Position numbers and translations under genes: made by a program | Shown here: in pieces, positions 42,252 to 52,638 of the stretch | How positions within the stretch are numbered: the stretch's first letter is position 1 | How the letters are laid out: each line of letters opens with the position of its first letter | Source: an uncultured Balneola sp. | Lineage (GTDB): Bacteria; Bacteroidota; Rhodothermia; Balneolales; Balneolaceae | Assembly (NCBI GenBank): GCA_913058495.1 | Contig: CAJXQC010000017.1 | Location: forward strand, 1 to 64,000 | Direction of reading: 5' to 3' | Length of the DNA stretch: 64,000 bases | The notes under the pieces: model-generated | What the model saw: only the letters and a program-made list of their open reading frames with translations | Database searches by the model: none | What the model was told of the DNA's origin: nothing

Positions 42252-43262
42252 ATGACAAAAAAGACATTCACATACAAAGATTCAGGCGTAGATATCAAAG
42301 CCGGAGAAGAGCTTGTTAATTCCATAAAAGGAGTAGTTAAAGAGACTCATGGTCCTGCAGTGCTTTCCAACATTGGTGGTTTTGGTGGATTTTTTAAACC
42401 GGATATGGGAGCGTTTAAAAATCCTGTATTTGTAAGTTCTGTGGATGGCGTTGGAACCAAATTGATTGTGGCGTTCAAAGCTGGAAAATATGATACAGTT
42501 GGACAAGATCTGGTAAATCATTGTGTGAATGATATAGCGGTTTGTGGGGCGACTCCTCTGTTCTTTCTGGATTATTTCTCTACAGGAAAACTTGAGCAAA
42601 ATGTGGGTTACGATGTGATCAAAGGATTTGCAACGGCCTGCAAGGAAAATAATGTAGCTTTGATAGGTGGAGAAACTGCTGAGATGCCTGATATTTACGG
42701 AGAAGGTGAATTCGATCTGGCCGGAACCATTGTAGGTATTGTGGATGAAGACAAAGTGATCAACGGTACAGGAATTGAAAAAGGAGATGTTCTTCTTGGA
42801 TTCAAAAGCTCAGGTTTACACACGAACGGATATTCACTCGCCAGAAAAGTGTTATTCAGTGAATACGATGTAAACGATCATGTGGATGAACTTGGATGTA
42901 CCGTTGCAGAAGAATTATTGCAGGTTCATCGATCTTATTTAGGTTTGATATCAGAGTTAAAAGAAATGGATGGAGTAAATGGTTTTTCTCACATTACCGG
43001 TGGTGGAATGGTTGGAAACACCAAACGAATTTTACCGGAAGGATTGGCTTTAGATATTAACTGGGAAGGCTGGGAGCGTCCTGCGGTTTACAAACTGATT
43101 CAGGAAATTGGAAATGTACCTGAAGAAGATATGCAAGCAACGTTTAATCTAGGAATTGGATTAGTTTGTGTGGTTTCTGCAGATAAAATAGCGGACGTAA
43201 AAGCAAAAGCTGAAAGTTTAGGAGAAGAAGTTTTTGAGGTGGGTTCTGTAATTAAGGATTAA
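42252..43262 (+). CDS. purM: Phosphoribosylformylglycinamidine cyclo-ligase
   Basis: SSVDGVGTKLIVAFKAGKYDTVGQDLVNHCVND, GGETAEMPDIY, HITGGGMVGN. Confidence 0.95.
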   Translation: MTKKTFTYKDSGVDIKAGEELVNSIKGVVKETHGPAVLSNIGGFGGFFKPDMGAFKNPVFVSSVDGVGTKLIVAFKAGKYDTVGQDLVNHCVNDIAVCGATPLFFLDYFSTGKLEQNVGYDVIKGFATACKENNVALIGGETAEMPDIYGEGEFDLAGTIVGIVDEDKVINGTGIEKGDVLLGFKSSGLHTNGYSLARKVLFSEYDVNDHVDELGCTVAEELLQVHRSYLGLISELKEMDGVNGFSHITGGGMVGNTKRILPEGLALDINWEGWERPAVYKLIQEIGNVPEEDMQATFNLGIGLVCVVSADKIADVKAKAESLGEEVFEVGSVIKD

Positions 43263-43271
43263 AAATTAAGA

Positions 43272-43631
43272 ATGAAATATCTATCTCTGTCAATATTTCT
43301 TCTTTTTTGTTCCTGTTTTCTCATTCCAAAAGAAGGTCAGTTTGATATTTATAATCCTCATGAAGAAGATTATTACTTAAAAGTTCATCAAGGCAATGAA
43401 GCTGTATTTGAACAAAGTTTGAGTGATAGTTCTTTGAATGAAGCAATATTGTTAGCTCCCGGGGAATCATATTTATTCAAATTAAAAAAGCCTTATAAGG
43501 ATTCAGATGGAATAACATTCAAAAGTTTTTCTACCAAAAAGAACGAATATGATGAGTATGAACTAATCGAAATCTCAAGTACTACGGTAAAATTTATGAG
43601 AAAGAGTTTTTGGACGGATTGGGAACTTTAA
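43272..43631 (+). CDS. Hypothetical lipoprotein
   Basis: Signal with lipobox-like LFCSC. Confidence 0.6.
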   Translation: MKYLSLSIFLLFCSCFLIPKEGQFDIYNPHEEDYYLKVHQGNEAVFEQSLSDSSLNEAILLAPGESYLFKLKKPYKDSDGITFKSFSTKKNEYDEYELIEISSTTVKFMRKSFWTDWEL

Positions 43632-43689
43632 TATCATTTCAATGGTCAGCTTTATGATTTAGAAAAAGTTTCCAACTACACAGACCTTT

Positions 43690-43837
43690 AGAATTATTGG
43701 CGAAACAAGAACGCAATGAAATCGACGGCTCCGAAGGAGCAATCATTACACTCAGGCTGATTCGTGAATATGTATCATACGGAGGAAGACCTTTTGTAAT
43801 GATTAGTCGATGCAATGGAGTTCGCGCCAATAATTCT
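43690..43837. repeat. Intergenic sequence bounded by 13-bp perfect inverted repeats AGAATTATTGGCG/CGCCAATAATTCT
   Basis: 43690-43702 and 43825-43837; internal hairpin GCTCC-GAA-GGAGC. Confidence 0.75.
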
Positions 43838-43944
43838 TCTCGGGAGCTTTTGGTACTTTTGACGGTACAAAATTACATATAACCAAAGAACCGAATCCTA
43901 TAAAAAGACTCTGCCTGACCGGCAACCAGATTTCCAAGGGAGAT

Positions 43945-44604
43945 TTATTTTATTCCGGTGCTATACAATCCAATCATTTGCAATGATTTGCCTTGGATAT
44001 GAAAGGCTGGCTCGGAGATTTCTTTTGAGGATATATTTTTGAACCCAACTTCAGCAAGCAAACTTTCTACTTCATTTTTTGTGTACTTGTTAAATCCATA
44101 TTTCGATACTTCTAGGTTGTCCAATACTTTTTTGGGTCGGTACGCAATCAGTATTTTACCATTAGGATTTAATACTCTATATAGTTCACGGGCATTTTTT
44201 GATAGATCAGGCCAAAAATAAATAGTGTTCGTGGTTGTTATATAATCAATACTATTATCTTTAAAAGGTAGATTTTCGATCGAACCTTTAATGAAAGATA
44301 CTTTTCCTGAATCGATTAATTTTTGATTTAATCGCACAGCTTCATCAACCATTGTCTGGGAAAAATCCAATCCTATATATTCTAAATTGTGATTCAAGCC
44401 CATTAAATACTTGGTAAAGAAACCGTTTCCCATTCCAATTTCTAAAATTAAACTATTAGGTTTGGGTTTAAGCAGCTTATATGAGTTTAGACATAGATGC
44501 TGATTGCCTTTATTCATTTGTTTGGCGACTTCTTTACCATTCTTTCCTGAAGGTTGCCGTAGATGTTTTGCAATTTCTTGCATGGAAAGGTCACTCATAG
44601 CCAT
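43945..44604 (-). CDS. SAM-dependent class I methyltransferase
   Basis: LILEIGMGNGFFTKYLMG, type-11 methyltransferase pattern. Confidence 0.88.
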   Translation of the reverse strand: MAMSDLSMQEIAKHLRQPSGKNGKEVAKQMNKGNQHLCLNSYKLLKPKPNSLILEIGMGNGFFTKYLMGLNHNLEYIGLDFSQTMVDEAVRLNQKLIDSGKVSFIKGSIENLPFKDNSIDYITTTNTIYFWPDLSKNARELYRVLNPNGKILIAYRPKKVLDNLEVSKYGFNKYTKNEVESLLAEVGFKNISSKEISEPAFHIQGKSLQMIGLYSTGIK

Positions 44605-44802
44605 TTTTATTGAAACATTAAAACTAATATGATTATAAGTGGATTAATTACCAAGGTTAGATATCAGTGGTAATCAAAAAAATTAACAAATCAGCCATCC
44701 TGATGTTAAAACCCTATAAAGCCCGGTCTTAAATTTAGTATCCCGTTGATTAATGGATAGTTTTCGGATAATTAAACTATTCACAAAGAAATTATTTTTT
44801 TA

Positions 44803-45288
44803 ATGAACATTTTAAAGAGAGTTAAAGCACTCATTTTATCACTAATTATTTGCAGTACAGCAGTAGTGGCTCAAAATATGCCAATGCCACAAATTGCTCC
44901 TGCTGATTCAGTATCAGATTCTGAACTGGAACAATTTGTAATAATAGCACAGGAACTCCAGGGAATACGAATGGAACTGGATAGTCTGGTTGTTGCCAAG
45001 TTAGAAGAAGAGGGAATGTCTACAGCAAGATTTCAGGAAATAATGCAGAGCAAGCAAAACCCTGAAGGCGAAGAAATAGAACTTACTACTAAAGAAGAAG
45101 AAACAGTCGCGAATATGCAGAGCTTTTTACAACAAGCAAGTATGAGCGCTCAAAAACAACAAATGCAATCAATTCAGGAATCTGAGATGTCTGCACAACG
45201 GTTTCAAAGTATAGCTCAGGCAATGCAATCCGACAAAGATCTGGCTATGAGAATGCAAACAATAGCTATGGAGATGGAGTCGAACTAG
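44803..45288 (+). CDS. DUF4168-domain secreted protein
   Basis: Signal peptide; VSDSELEQFVIIAQELQGIR, MSTARFQEIMQS. Confidence 0.75.
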   Translation: MNILKRVKALILSLIICSTAVVAQNMPMPQIAPADSVSDSELEQFVIIAQELQGIRMELDSLVVAKLEEEGMSTARFQEIMQSKQNPEGEEIELTTKEEETVANMQSFLQQASMSAQKQQMQSIQESEMSAQRFQSIAQAMQSDKDLAMRMQTIAMEMESN

Positions 45289-45305
45289 AAAAGAAGTCTG
45301 ATGAT

Positions 45306-45327
45306 CGTCTCCCTTCAAAGGGAGACG
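45306..45327. repeat. Hairpin CGTCTCCCTT-CA-AAGGGAGACG
   Basis: Perfect 10-bp stem, no U tract. Confidence 0.8.
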
Positions 45328-45368
45328 AATATTAGCGCAAATCAAAAAGTTCAATGAATCATTGATCC

Positions 45369-47057
45369 TTAATCAGCATACATTTGAATAAACCGCTCTT
45401 CCGCTTCGGTCTCACCTATTAAAACAAGTTCGCTGTTTTCCGGAATAGGATCTGTAGGATCAGGATTGATTATCTGTTCCCCATCTCTGGTATAGGCAAT
45501 TACATTACATCCGGTGTTGTGACGGATGTCTGCTTCTATGATCGTTTTACCCGCAATCTTAGAAGGAGTTTTTAAACTGAATACATTCAGTCCCTCGGCG
45601 ATCATGATAATATCGTTCTCTTCATAAATATTGAAGATGGCGTTAGCTCCCATCGTAGCGTATGACATCACAAAATCTGCTCCGGCGCGGTGTAACGAAC
45701 TCACATTTCTTTCCAGAGTGGAACGGGCAACAATGTGAATATTTGGGCGAAGGTGGCGACAGTAAATAGTGAGATAAATATTAATATCATCCTGATTGGT
45801 ACTGATTATGACACTGTGAGCCTTGTCAATTCCGGCCTTTTTCAGTGTGTTGATATCGTTGGCGTCTCCAAGAATGAAATTCTTTTCATTTAGAATTCGG
45901 TCAGGATTCTTATCAACAATTTTGAATTTGATATTACGACGCTTTAAGTGATAGGCCGCAGCTCTACCAACACGTCCACCACCAATTATGATAACAGGCT
46001 CTTCACTTATGGCATAGATACCAAATAACTCATCATATCTGCGAAGTTGATCCACAGAACCTGCCATCATGATCACACTTTGTTCACTAATTACAGTATC
46101 CGGGTGAGAGCCGAGAAAATGTCCCCGCTCCCAAATACCAACAATATTGATTCCAAGTTTTTCCCTGAGTTGTGATTCACGAAGTGTTTTTCCAACAAGC
46201 GGAGTATCGTAAGCAGTGGCTTCAGCAATTACAATATCTCCAAGCCTTCCAATGGTATGAACACGGGCATCCTGACCAAGAACTCGCCTCGATAAAGCCC
46301 TTCCGAGAAGATTTCCCATGTGAAGTACATGATCACAACCGGCCAGTTTCAGAATATCAATAGAATCGTGTGAATTGGCAGTAGCTATAATTTTAATATG
46401 CTCGCTGTTTTCTCTTACAGTGTGAGCTACGTTGGTATTAAACATATCAGAACCATTCGCAACCACCATTGCCGCCTGATGAATTTGTAGCTTTTGATAT
46501 GTTTCGGGATTGTCAGGTTCACCAACCATAACCCTATATCCGTCGTCGAACAATTCCAGAGCTTCTGTCAGGTCTTGAACCAAAAGCACATATTCCTTGT
46601 GGTACTGCTTAAGTTTTTCGACAAGGGCTTTTGTAATAGGATCAAAACTGGCTATAACCACATGGTTTTTTGTAGTTGGGGGAAGTTCTTTGGGAGCTCT
46701 TGCGCGCGATTGAGCCTCCATCCACGGAGCATAAAAGAATTCTATGAACGTAAAGGGCAACATGATCAACAAAACGATAATACCTGAACCCAGAACCACC
46801 ATGGAAAAGAAACGACCAAGGTCGGACGTAAAGGTGATATCACCAAAACCCAATGTACTCATGGTTACCAGAGTCCAGTAAAACCCTGTCATCCAGCTGT
46901 GTTGCTGACCTTCTCTTTCCATAATCATATGGAAAAGGACTCCATAAATGGTGATGAGAAGAAAAAGGATACCAAGAAACTTAAGAAGGCGGGCTATATT
47001 TACCTTCGTGTTCTTATTAGAAATAAAGTAAGAGATCTGTGATGAAAAAAACTTCAT
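45369..47057 (-). CDS. Potassium channel with two RCK/TrkA-N-type domains and TrkA-C
   Basis: Pore motif TMSTLGFGDITF; GGGRVGRAAAYHLKRR; TrkA-C-like C terminus. Confidence 0.92.
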   Translation of the reverse strand: MKFFSSQISYFISNKNTKVNIARLLKFLGILFLLITIYGVLFHMIMEREGQQHSWMTGFYWTLVTMSTLGFGDITFTSDLGRFFSMVVLGSGIIVLLIMLPFTFIEFFYAPWMEAQSRARAPKELPPTTKNHVVIASFDPITKALVEKLKQYHKEYVLLVQDLTEALELFDDGYRVMVGEPDNPETYQKLQIHQAAMVVANGSDMFNTNVAHTVRENSEHIKIIATANSHDSIDILKLAGCDHVLHMGNLLGRALSRRVLGQDARVHTIGRLGDIVIAEATAYDTPLVGKTLRESQLREKLGINIVGIWERGHFLGSHPDTVISEQSVIMMAGSVDQLRRYDELFGIYAISEEPVIIIGGGRVGRAAAYHLKRRNIKFKIVDKNPDRILNEKNFILGDANDINTLKKAGIDKAHSVIISTNQDDINIYLTIYCRHLRPNIHIVARSTLERNVSSLHRAGADFVMSYATMGANAIFNIYEENDIIMIAEGLNVFSLKTPSKIAGKTIIEADIRHNTGCNVIAYTRDGEQIINPDPTDPIPENSELVLIGETEAEERFIQMYAD

Positions 47058-47138
47058 GTAGAAAGATAGTTTGTCTTAGGCTAATAAAGACAAAAAAATC
47101 TACAAATTTAATTCCAGCTGAAAATTAAATGAATAAAA

Positions 47139-48278
47139 TTAATTAGAGAGCAAAGGAGTACGAGAATCATTTTCAAACTGATCACAAAAGTAAGATTCCG
47201 AAGTCCATTCATTCTTAAAAAGATGTGGAAGTGTTTTTATTTCCATCACCACAGAAAATTCATTTGAAGAACGCTCGCAAAGTTTATTAAAAAGGTGAAG
47301 ATAAACCTCCTCTTCTGAGTAGAAAGGAACATTTATTTCTGAATAAGTATAGGAATGAACAGAGATTTTGTTTTCATCATCGAATTTAGAAAGGGTTTTT
47401 GACTTAAAGTTCGTTTTAAAATCTTCATCAACATAAAGGAAGGCTTTGGCAGTTTTACCTGAATAGAGATTGAAAGATGGATATCCCGGCCAGAGATTGA
47501 TAAAGTTTGCAGCGGGAAAGATCAGGAATATAAAAACAGCAAAGCTTTTAAAAACAGAAGGGTTACTAAAAAGATGAATGGGGTCTTTATTCCAAAAAAA
47601 GAAAACCAACAGGATCATCATTGTAAGATTCCAGGGTATGATGACCGTATTGTATGTAAAAAAGCCGAAAAAGACTTCATAAAGAATTAAAAAGTGCATA
47701 CCCAGAAGTAACAAAACTGAAAACTTTCTTGTTGAAATAAAGATCAATCCTATTCCTAGAAAAGCTTCAATTAAAGGAATTAAGTAACTCATCAGGCCAA
47801 GATCAGGGACAACGAGGTGAGGAAGTGTATTTGTTATAAAGCCGGCATTAACTTTATGAATACCGGACCAGAAATAGATACCAATAAAAGCAATGCGGAA
47901 TAAAGTCAGTAAGGTTTTTTCTGTGATCATCTTACAACGACTAAAGAAAATAAAAATCAAAAGAAGAGAGAATATATAAACCCAGGGCTGCCATCGATTA
48001 TAGTCCTGAAGGCATAAAATCAAAATCAGAAATAGAAAAAGAAATAAAGAATGAGTTGAGAATTTGAAATCAAAAACAGAAAGTAACCCGGAAACAAAAA
48101 ACAGGCTTAGTAAAGAAAAATGAAGCACACCTCCGGTTACAAAAGAATCAAAGACCGGGAGAATTGGAAATAGTCTGTCGTTTGTCCAAAGAGGAAAACA
48201 AACAAGAATACTTACAAAAAATGAGAAAATAAGTATTATCTGCAGTTTGCGGTTCCACCCTTTTCTAAGATCCATCAA
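47139..48278 (-). CDS. Multi-TM HTTM/DoxX-like membrane protein
   Basis: Many TM segments; IGIYFWSGIHKVNAGF motif. Confidence 0.6.
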   Translation of the reverse strand: MMDLRKGWNRKLQIILIFSFFVSILVCFPLWTNDRLFPILPVFDSFVTGGVLHFSLLSLFFVSGLLSVFDFKFSTHSLFLFLFLILILCLQDYNRWQPWVYIFSLLLIFIFFSRCKMITEKTLLTLFRIAFIGIYFWSGIHKVNAGFITNTLPHLVVPDLGLMSYLIPLIEAFLGIGLIFISTRKFSVLLLLGMHFLILYEVFFGFFTYNTVIIPWNLTMMILLVFFFWNKDPIHLFSNPSVFKSFAVFIFLIFPAANFINLWPGYPSFNLYSGKTAKAFLYVDEDFKTNFKSKTLSKFDDENKISVHSYTYSEINVPFYSEEEVYLHLFNKLCERSSNEFSVVMEIKTLPHLFKNEWTSESYFCDQFENDSRTPLLSN

Positions 48279-48297
48279 TTAAATAAAGATAAAAGGG

Positions 48298-49221
48298 TTA
48301 CTTAATTGCAAAAACAACATCGGTGACATTTGCATCTTCTGCAGTTTCCTGAGGATTTGTAATGTAATGTTCCCAAGGATGGATACCTCTTTTTTGTTTA
48401 AACTCTTTTCCTCTGGCCATGCCCATCATTGTTGACCAGGCGTTACCAAGATGATCATATTTTCCGGTATGACGAAGTGTATAAATTCTTGTGGCAGGAA
48501 TTTCTCCGGATATAAAACCATCAGGAAGATCTTCTGGAACAGATGTTACCCCAACACAAGCTGTATAACTTGCCTTTCTTTTTACAATATCCCAATCGTG
48601 ATAAATAGAATAAGCCTGTTCTGATGCAAGCTCTACATTTTCCTTCATGAACTGTTCCAGCTTACCAAAATCTTCGGGCATAGCCTCATCCATTTTATCA
48701 ATGTCACAAGTTGTTTTAACGCCTATATATTTAGTGCCGGGGAAATCAGATTCACCCATCCAGTCCAAGTTAGATTTTACTTCTCCTTCTTCAATATAAT
48801 CCTTAAGCATGTTCAAGCCTCTTTCATAGTCCATACCGATAAAACCTTCCATCATTTTCTTCATCCAGAACATAAAAAAGGGGAGTTTGCTATCCATGGT
48901 CCAGGTAACAGCGGTCCGATCATTATTATCTGAAAGCATAAACTTTACTTTAGCTTCAGATTTCCATGGTTTTAAGAAAGTAAGATCATATTCGATCGTA
49001 TTACTTCCGTCCTCCAGAGAAATGCGCATGTTTCCTTCACCAACCCTGTCTCCTTTCCATTCATAATATTTAGCATCATCGGAGATAGTTACATTCACGC
49101 CCTTCTCCATAATAAGCCAGGGAGACCATTTTACCCAATGATTAAAATCACTCAGTTTAGAGTAAACATTATCAATTGGGGAATGTATTGTTGTGGAACG
49201 TATTACATTAATTTTAGGCAT
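48298..49221 (-). CDS. SRPBCC domain fused to GyrI-like effector-binding domain
   Basis: MPKINVIRSTTIHSPIDNVYSKLSDFNHWVKWSPW; C-terminal VPEDLPDGFISGEIPATRIYTLRHTGKYDHLGNAWSTM; start moved to internal Met. Confidence 0.85.
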   Translation of the reverse strand: MPKINVIRSTTIHSPIDNVYSKLSDFNHWVKWSPWLIMEKGVNVTISDDAKYYEWKGDRVGEGNMRISLEDGSNTIEYDLTFLKPWKSEAKVKFMLSDNNDRTAVTWTMDSKLPFFMFWMKKMMEGFIGMDYERGLNMLKDYIEEGEVKSNLDWMGESDFPGTKYIGVKTTCDIDKMDEAMPEDFGKLEQFMKENVELASEQAYSIYHDWDIVKRKASYTACVGVTSVPEDLPDGFISGEIPATRIYTLRHTGKYDHLGNAWSTMMGMARGKEFKQKRGIHPWEHYITNPQETAEDANVTDVVFAIK

Positions 49222-49353
49222 CGCAATAAGATTAGGAACATTGTATTCTGAAATGAAATAAAATGAGTTTTTAAAAGCAAAATTTGAGAAAATAATTAAC
49301 AAAAAAAGAGCAGGAGCAAATGTATCTTAGGTTATGAAAAAAGAAGATCAGAA

Positions 49354-50442
49354 ATGATAAAAGTAAACAGGTTTCGGGCGTTCATCAGAAAGCACAAAAA
49401 AAGTGCTCCTGTAGTATTCTTTATACTAGGTTTTACTTGGGACTCTTTAACACTGGGAAGCATTGATCGGTTATATGATCAAATAATTATATGTGTGTAC
49501 TTATTATCTCTGAGCTTGAGTCTGTATCTTTTTAATTTAGCAGATGATGATAAATGGAAAGACACCTTTTTAGAGCGTTACGAAGATTATTTTCCGCTGG
49601 CGATTCAATTTTTTATAGGAGGTTTATGTAGCGCCTATGTGATCTTTTTTTCCAGAAGCGTTTCGTTTACAAAAACAGTTTCCTTTTTCGTTATACTGGT
49701 AATTCTGTTGTTTGCCAATGAATTGTTGAAGAAAAGGATTTCCAACAAATACCTTCAATTCGGGACATATTTTTTTGTGAATTTTACCTTCTTTACTTTT
49801 TTCATTCCTGTAATTGTAAATACAATGAACACGTTCATTTTTCTTATTTCAGGTGGAATAAGTTTGTCGAGCACATTGGTTCTTGTAACCTTTATTTATG
49901 GAAAAAGTCCATCTACAAGAAAAGAGCTAAATAAAACAAAGCTGATAAATCTTATTCTTATAATTTATGCTTCCATCAATATCTTCTATTTTTTTAATTT
50001 AATTCCTCCGGTTCCGCTGGCAATGGAAGAGGGATTAGTTGCTCATAATATTGAAAAGCAAAACGGGACCTATAAAGTCACTTATCAGGAAAGTGGCTTT
50101 TTTACCCCCTTTGAAAGGGAAACAAATTATAAACCGGGTGACAGTCTTTTTATTTTTACTTCCATTTTTGCCCCGGCTGATCTTAAGAAAAAAGTGAATC
50201 ATCATTGGCAATGGAAAAATCCCAGAACCGAAAATTGGGAAACCTCAGATAAAATTGAATTTGAAATTACCGGAGGAAGAGACGGTGGCTACAGGGGATA
50301 TACCTACAAAACAAATATGCTGGAAGGAGAATGGAAAGTGGATGTAACCACAGATAATGATTTGATTCTAGGGAGGATTAATTTTTCATTGGTATTTGAT
50401 TCAACATTAACACAATCAAAGTTGAAAACAGAAATTTTTTAG
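49354..50442 (+). CDS. Multi-TM protein with C-terminal DUF2914-like domain
   Basis: HHWQWKNPRTENWETSDKIEFEITGGRDGGYRGYTYKTNMLEGEWKVDVTT. Confidence 0.8.
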   Translation: MIKVNRFRAFIRKHKKSAPVVFFILGFTWDSLTLGSIDRLYDQIIICVYLLSLSLSLYLFNLADDDKWKDTFLERYEDYFPLAIQFFIGGLCSAYVIFFSRSVSFTKTVSFFVILVILLFANELLKKRISNKYLQFGTYFFVNFTFFTFFIPVIVNTMNTFIFLISGGISLSSTLVLVTFIYGKSPSTRKELNKTKLINLILIIYASINIFYFFNLIPPVPLAMEEGLVAHNIEKQNGTYKVTYQESGFFTPFERETNYKPGDSLFIFTSIFAPADLKKKVNHHWQWKNPRTENWETSDKIEFEITGGRDGGYRGYTYKTNMLEGEWKVDVTTDNDLILGRINFSLVFDSTLTQSKLKTEIF

Positions 50443-50657
50443 CTGTCGATCTTATACTTAAAAACGTCTTCAAGCGGTAAACCAAAAGCCGTCGCAATTT
50501 TAAAAGCCAGTTCCAAAGAAGGAGAATATTTAGCTGCTTCAATAGCATTAATGGTTTGTCGTGTTACACCAACCAGATCTGCCAATTCCTGTTGAGTCAT
50601 TTCTCCCCGATTAAACCGAAGTTTTCTTATTTGATTTACAATTGTTCCGTCTTCCAT
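50439..50657 (-). CDS. XRE-family helix-turn-helix regulator (YozG-like)
   Basis: MTQQELADLVGVTRQTINAIEAAKYSPSLELAFKIA. Confidence 0.92.
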   Translation of the reverse strand: MEDGTIVNQIRKLRFNRGEMTQQELADLVGVTRQTINAIEAAKYSPSLELAFKIATAFGLPLEDVFKYKIDS

Positions 50658-50658
50658 A

Positions 50659-51105
50659 CTAATACCCTTTTCTGTATTGATAGATCATAATAGATCGGCG
50701 GGTTGCACTGGCGAAAAAAAGACACAGGATAAGAAAATGAAAAACAGTAGAAAGCTCCAGAGAAATAGGAAATTCAGAATTACTCATAAGACCCAGGTTT
50801 GATATGAATATTTGAACAAGGGCAATTACTATAGAAATAACTAAGATGTTATACCCGGCTTTGATTCCTTTTGCTTCAATAATAAAATCACGCTCATCTT
50901 TTTGAACTTTCTTGTTTCCCTCACTGATCTCAACAATGATCTCCACAACTACCGCAATCCAGAATAAATTGAAGAAGGATTTTACAAATGTACCGGAGAG
51001 GCCCTCGACAGTTCCGGGCAATCCAAAATTAAAAAGTATATAAAAGAATAAAAAAGAAGAAGAAGTAGCTAATGAGGTCCATGAAAGTATTTCTTGTTTA
51101 GACAT
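50659..51105 (-). CDS. Membrane protein paired with XRE regulator
   Basis: Four TM pattern; one base from the XRE ORF. Confidence 0.65.
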   Translation of the reverse strand: MSKQEILSWTSLATSSSFLFFYILFNFGLPGTVEGLSGTFVKSFFNLFWIAVVVEIIVEISEGNKKVQKDERDFIIEAKGIKAGYNILVISIVIALVQIFISNLGLMSNSEFPISLELSTVFHFLILCLFFASATRRSIMIYQYRKGY

Positions 51106-51306
51106 AGTGTATTTAGAATAATTAGTGGTGTCGGGTTTTCTTTACGTGATGTAAAAAATATGTTACACAGATAGCAATTTTTTTTTCACTTTAAATAAAA
51201 GTGTCTTGTGGTGGCCCAAAAAAGTGTATTTTAAATTTACCTAACTAAAAGGTTAGCATGGTTTAAAGCCTTTCTTAAACCAATTACTCGATTAAAAATA
51301 GAACCC

Positions 51307-51933
51307 ATGGTTTATTCTGATGACAAGTGGATCTCATGGGTGGATGAGCTCGCTGAAAAAGATATTGTAATTGTAGATGATTTCATCTCTGACGAACTAT
51401 TTAAAACGATCATAGACTTTTTCTCTGCTATCGAAGAAAATGAAAGGCTCAAAAAAGCCGGAATAGGAACCAGTCAGGATTATCAAATACAGAAAGAAGT
51501 AAGAGGAGATCTAATTTATTGGTTAGATCCCAAAAGAGACGCTCCCCTTACGCCTTTTTTCAATTTGATGGAAGAATTAAGAGAAAAACTAGGAATGTAT
51601 TGCTTCATTAGCTTATCAGGATCTGAGTTTCATCTGGCCAAATATCCAATCGGTTCAAAATATGAGAAACATATAGACCAATTTAACAAAAGAAGTAATC
51701 GGCAAATCACAGTGCTTATATATCTAAATAAAGACTGGAAAAAGGGTGATGGAGGAGAGCTTAAAGTTAGTAATGAGGAAGGAGGTTTTACAGTAGAACC
51801 AATTGCAAAAAGAATGCTTCTTTTTAAAAGTGACGTGGTTGAACATGAGGTTTTACTCACGAGCGTACCAAGATATAGCTTGTCGGGTTGGCTATTACGC
51901 CAACCGGCTTCTTTGGGAAGTTTACTTAGTTAA
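51307..51933 (+). CDS. 2OG-Fe(II) oxygenase
   Basis: KYEKHIDQF (HxD), VLIYLNKDWKKGDGGELKV, distal H and R. Confidence 0.88.
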   Translation: MVYSDDKWISWVDELAEKDIVIVDDFISDELFKTIIDFFSAIEENERLKKAGIGTSQDYQIQKEVRGDLIYWLDPKRDAPLTPFFNLMEELREKLGMYCFISLSGSEFHLAKYPIGSKYEKHIDQFNKRSNRQITVLIYLNKDWKKGDGGELKVSNEEGGFTVEPIAKRMLLFKSDVVEHEVLLTSVPRYSLSGWLLRQPASLGSLLS

Positions 51934-51936
51934 ATA

Positions 51937-52209
51937 TTATTGAAGACGATTCCATCGGTATTTCTTTTTTATGGGACCCAGAATATCTTCTAAACCATTG
52001 GTTTTTATTTCATACATGGTTGAAAGCTGTTGTCCTAATTTACCGGGAGGAAATCCTTCTCGCTGAAACCATTCCAGATAATGAACCGGAAGATCTGTAA
52101 CGAAACGGTCTTTATATTTTCCAAAAGGCATTTTAGCCTGTACAAGTTTTATCAAGAAGGATGGATCGTACAATTTCGAGAAAATTTTTAAGTTAAAGAC
52201 AAAATCCAA
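51937..52209 (-). CDS. DUF3820 family protein
   Basis: MPFGKYKDRFVTDLPVHYLEWFQREGFP. Confidence 0.85.
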   Translation of the reverse strand: MDFVFNLKIFSKLYDPSFLIKLVQAKMPFGKYKDRFVTDLPVHYLEWFQREGFPPGKLGQQLSTMYEIKTNGLEDILGPIKKKYRWNRLQ

Positions 52210-52223
52210 TTATTAAGAGTCTT

Positions 52224-52568
52224 TTGAAAATAGCATATTTAATTATTCTTATAATTCCGTTTTTATCCTGTTCGTCTTTTAAAAACGAAAATAATGAGAT
52301 CGCCTACCGCTGGGAAAGCAATGAACTTGTAATAGAGAATGGAACATCAGAGACGTTTTACTATGCAGCATTTGAACAAGAGATATTAACAGTAATAGAT
52401 TGGGCTCCGGTTTCAACAGAAGAAAATGAACTTTTACCAAATTCATTTAAGACAATAAAAGCGGAAGATATTTATGAATATGAATCCGGAGATACTATAG
52501 TTTTATATTATTGGTCAGGATCAGAACCACCGTATGAAATTTTCGAAAGTGTAAAAATTGAAACCTGA
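52224..52568 (+). CDS. Hypothetical lipoprotein
   Basis: TTG start, IIPFLSCSS lipobox-like. Confidence 0.6.
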   Translation: MKIAYLIILIIPFLSCSSFKNENNEIAYRWESNELVIENGTSETFYYAAFEQEILTVIDWAPVSTEENELLPNSFKTIKAEDIYEYESGDTIVLYYWSGSEPPYEIFESVKIET

Positions 52569-52638
52569 AAACAGAACAGATAGCCTGTCGATAAAAACGC
52601 ACTTATTTTGTATTATAGATTAACTCAAAAAAAGAAGA

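Noticed and set aside
43639-43882. Two overlapping ~60-aa ORFs (43639-43830 - and 43697-43882 +)
   Set aside because: No initiation context or family resemblance; they fall inside the inverted-repeat intergenic element and read like spurious translations of a repeat.
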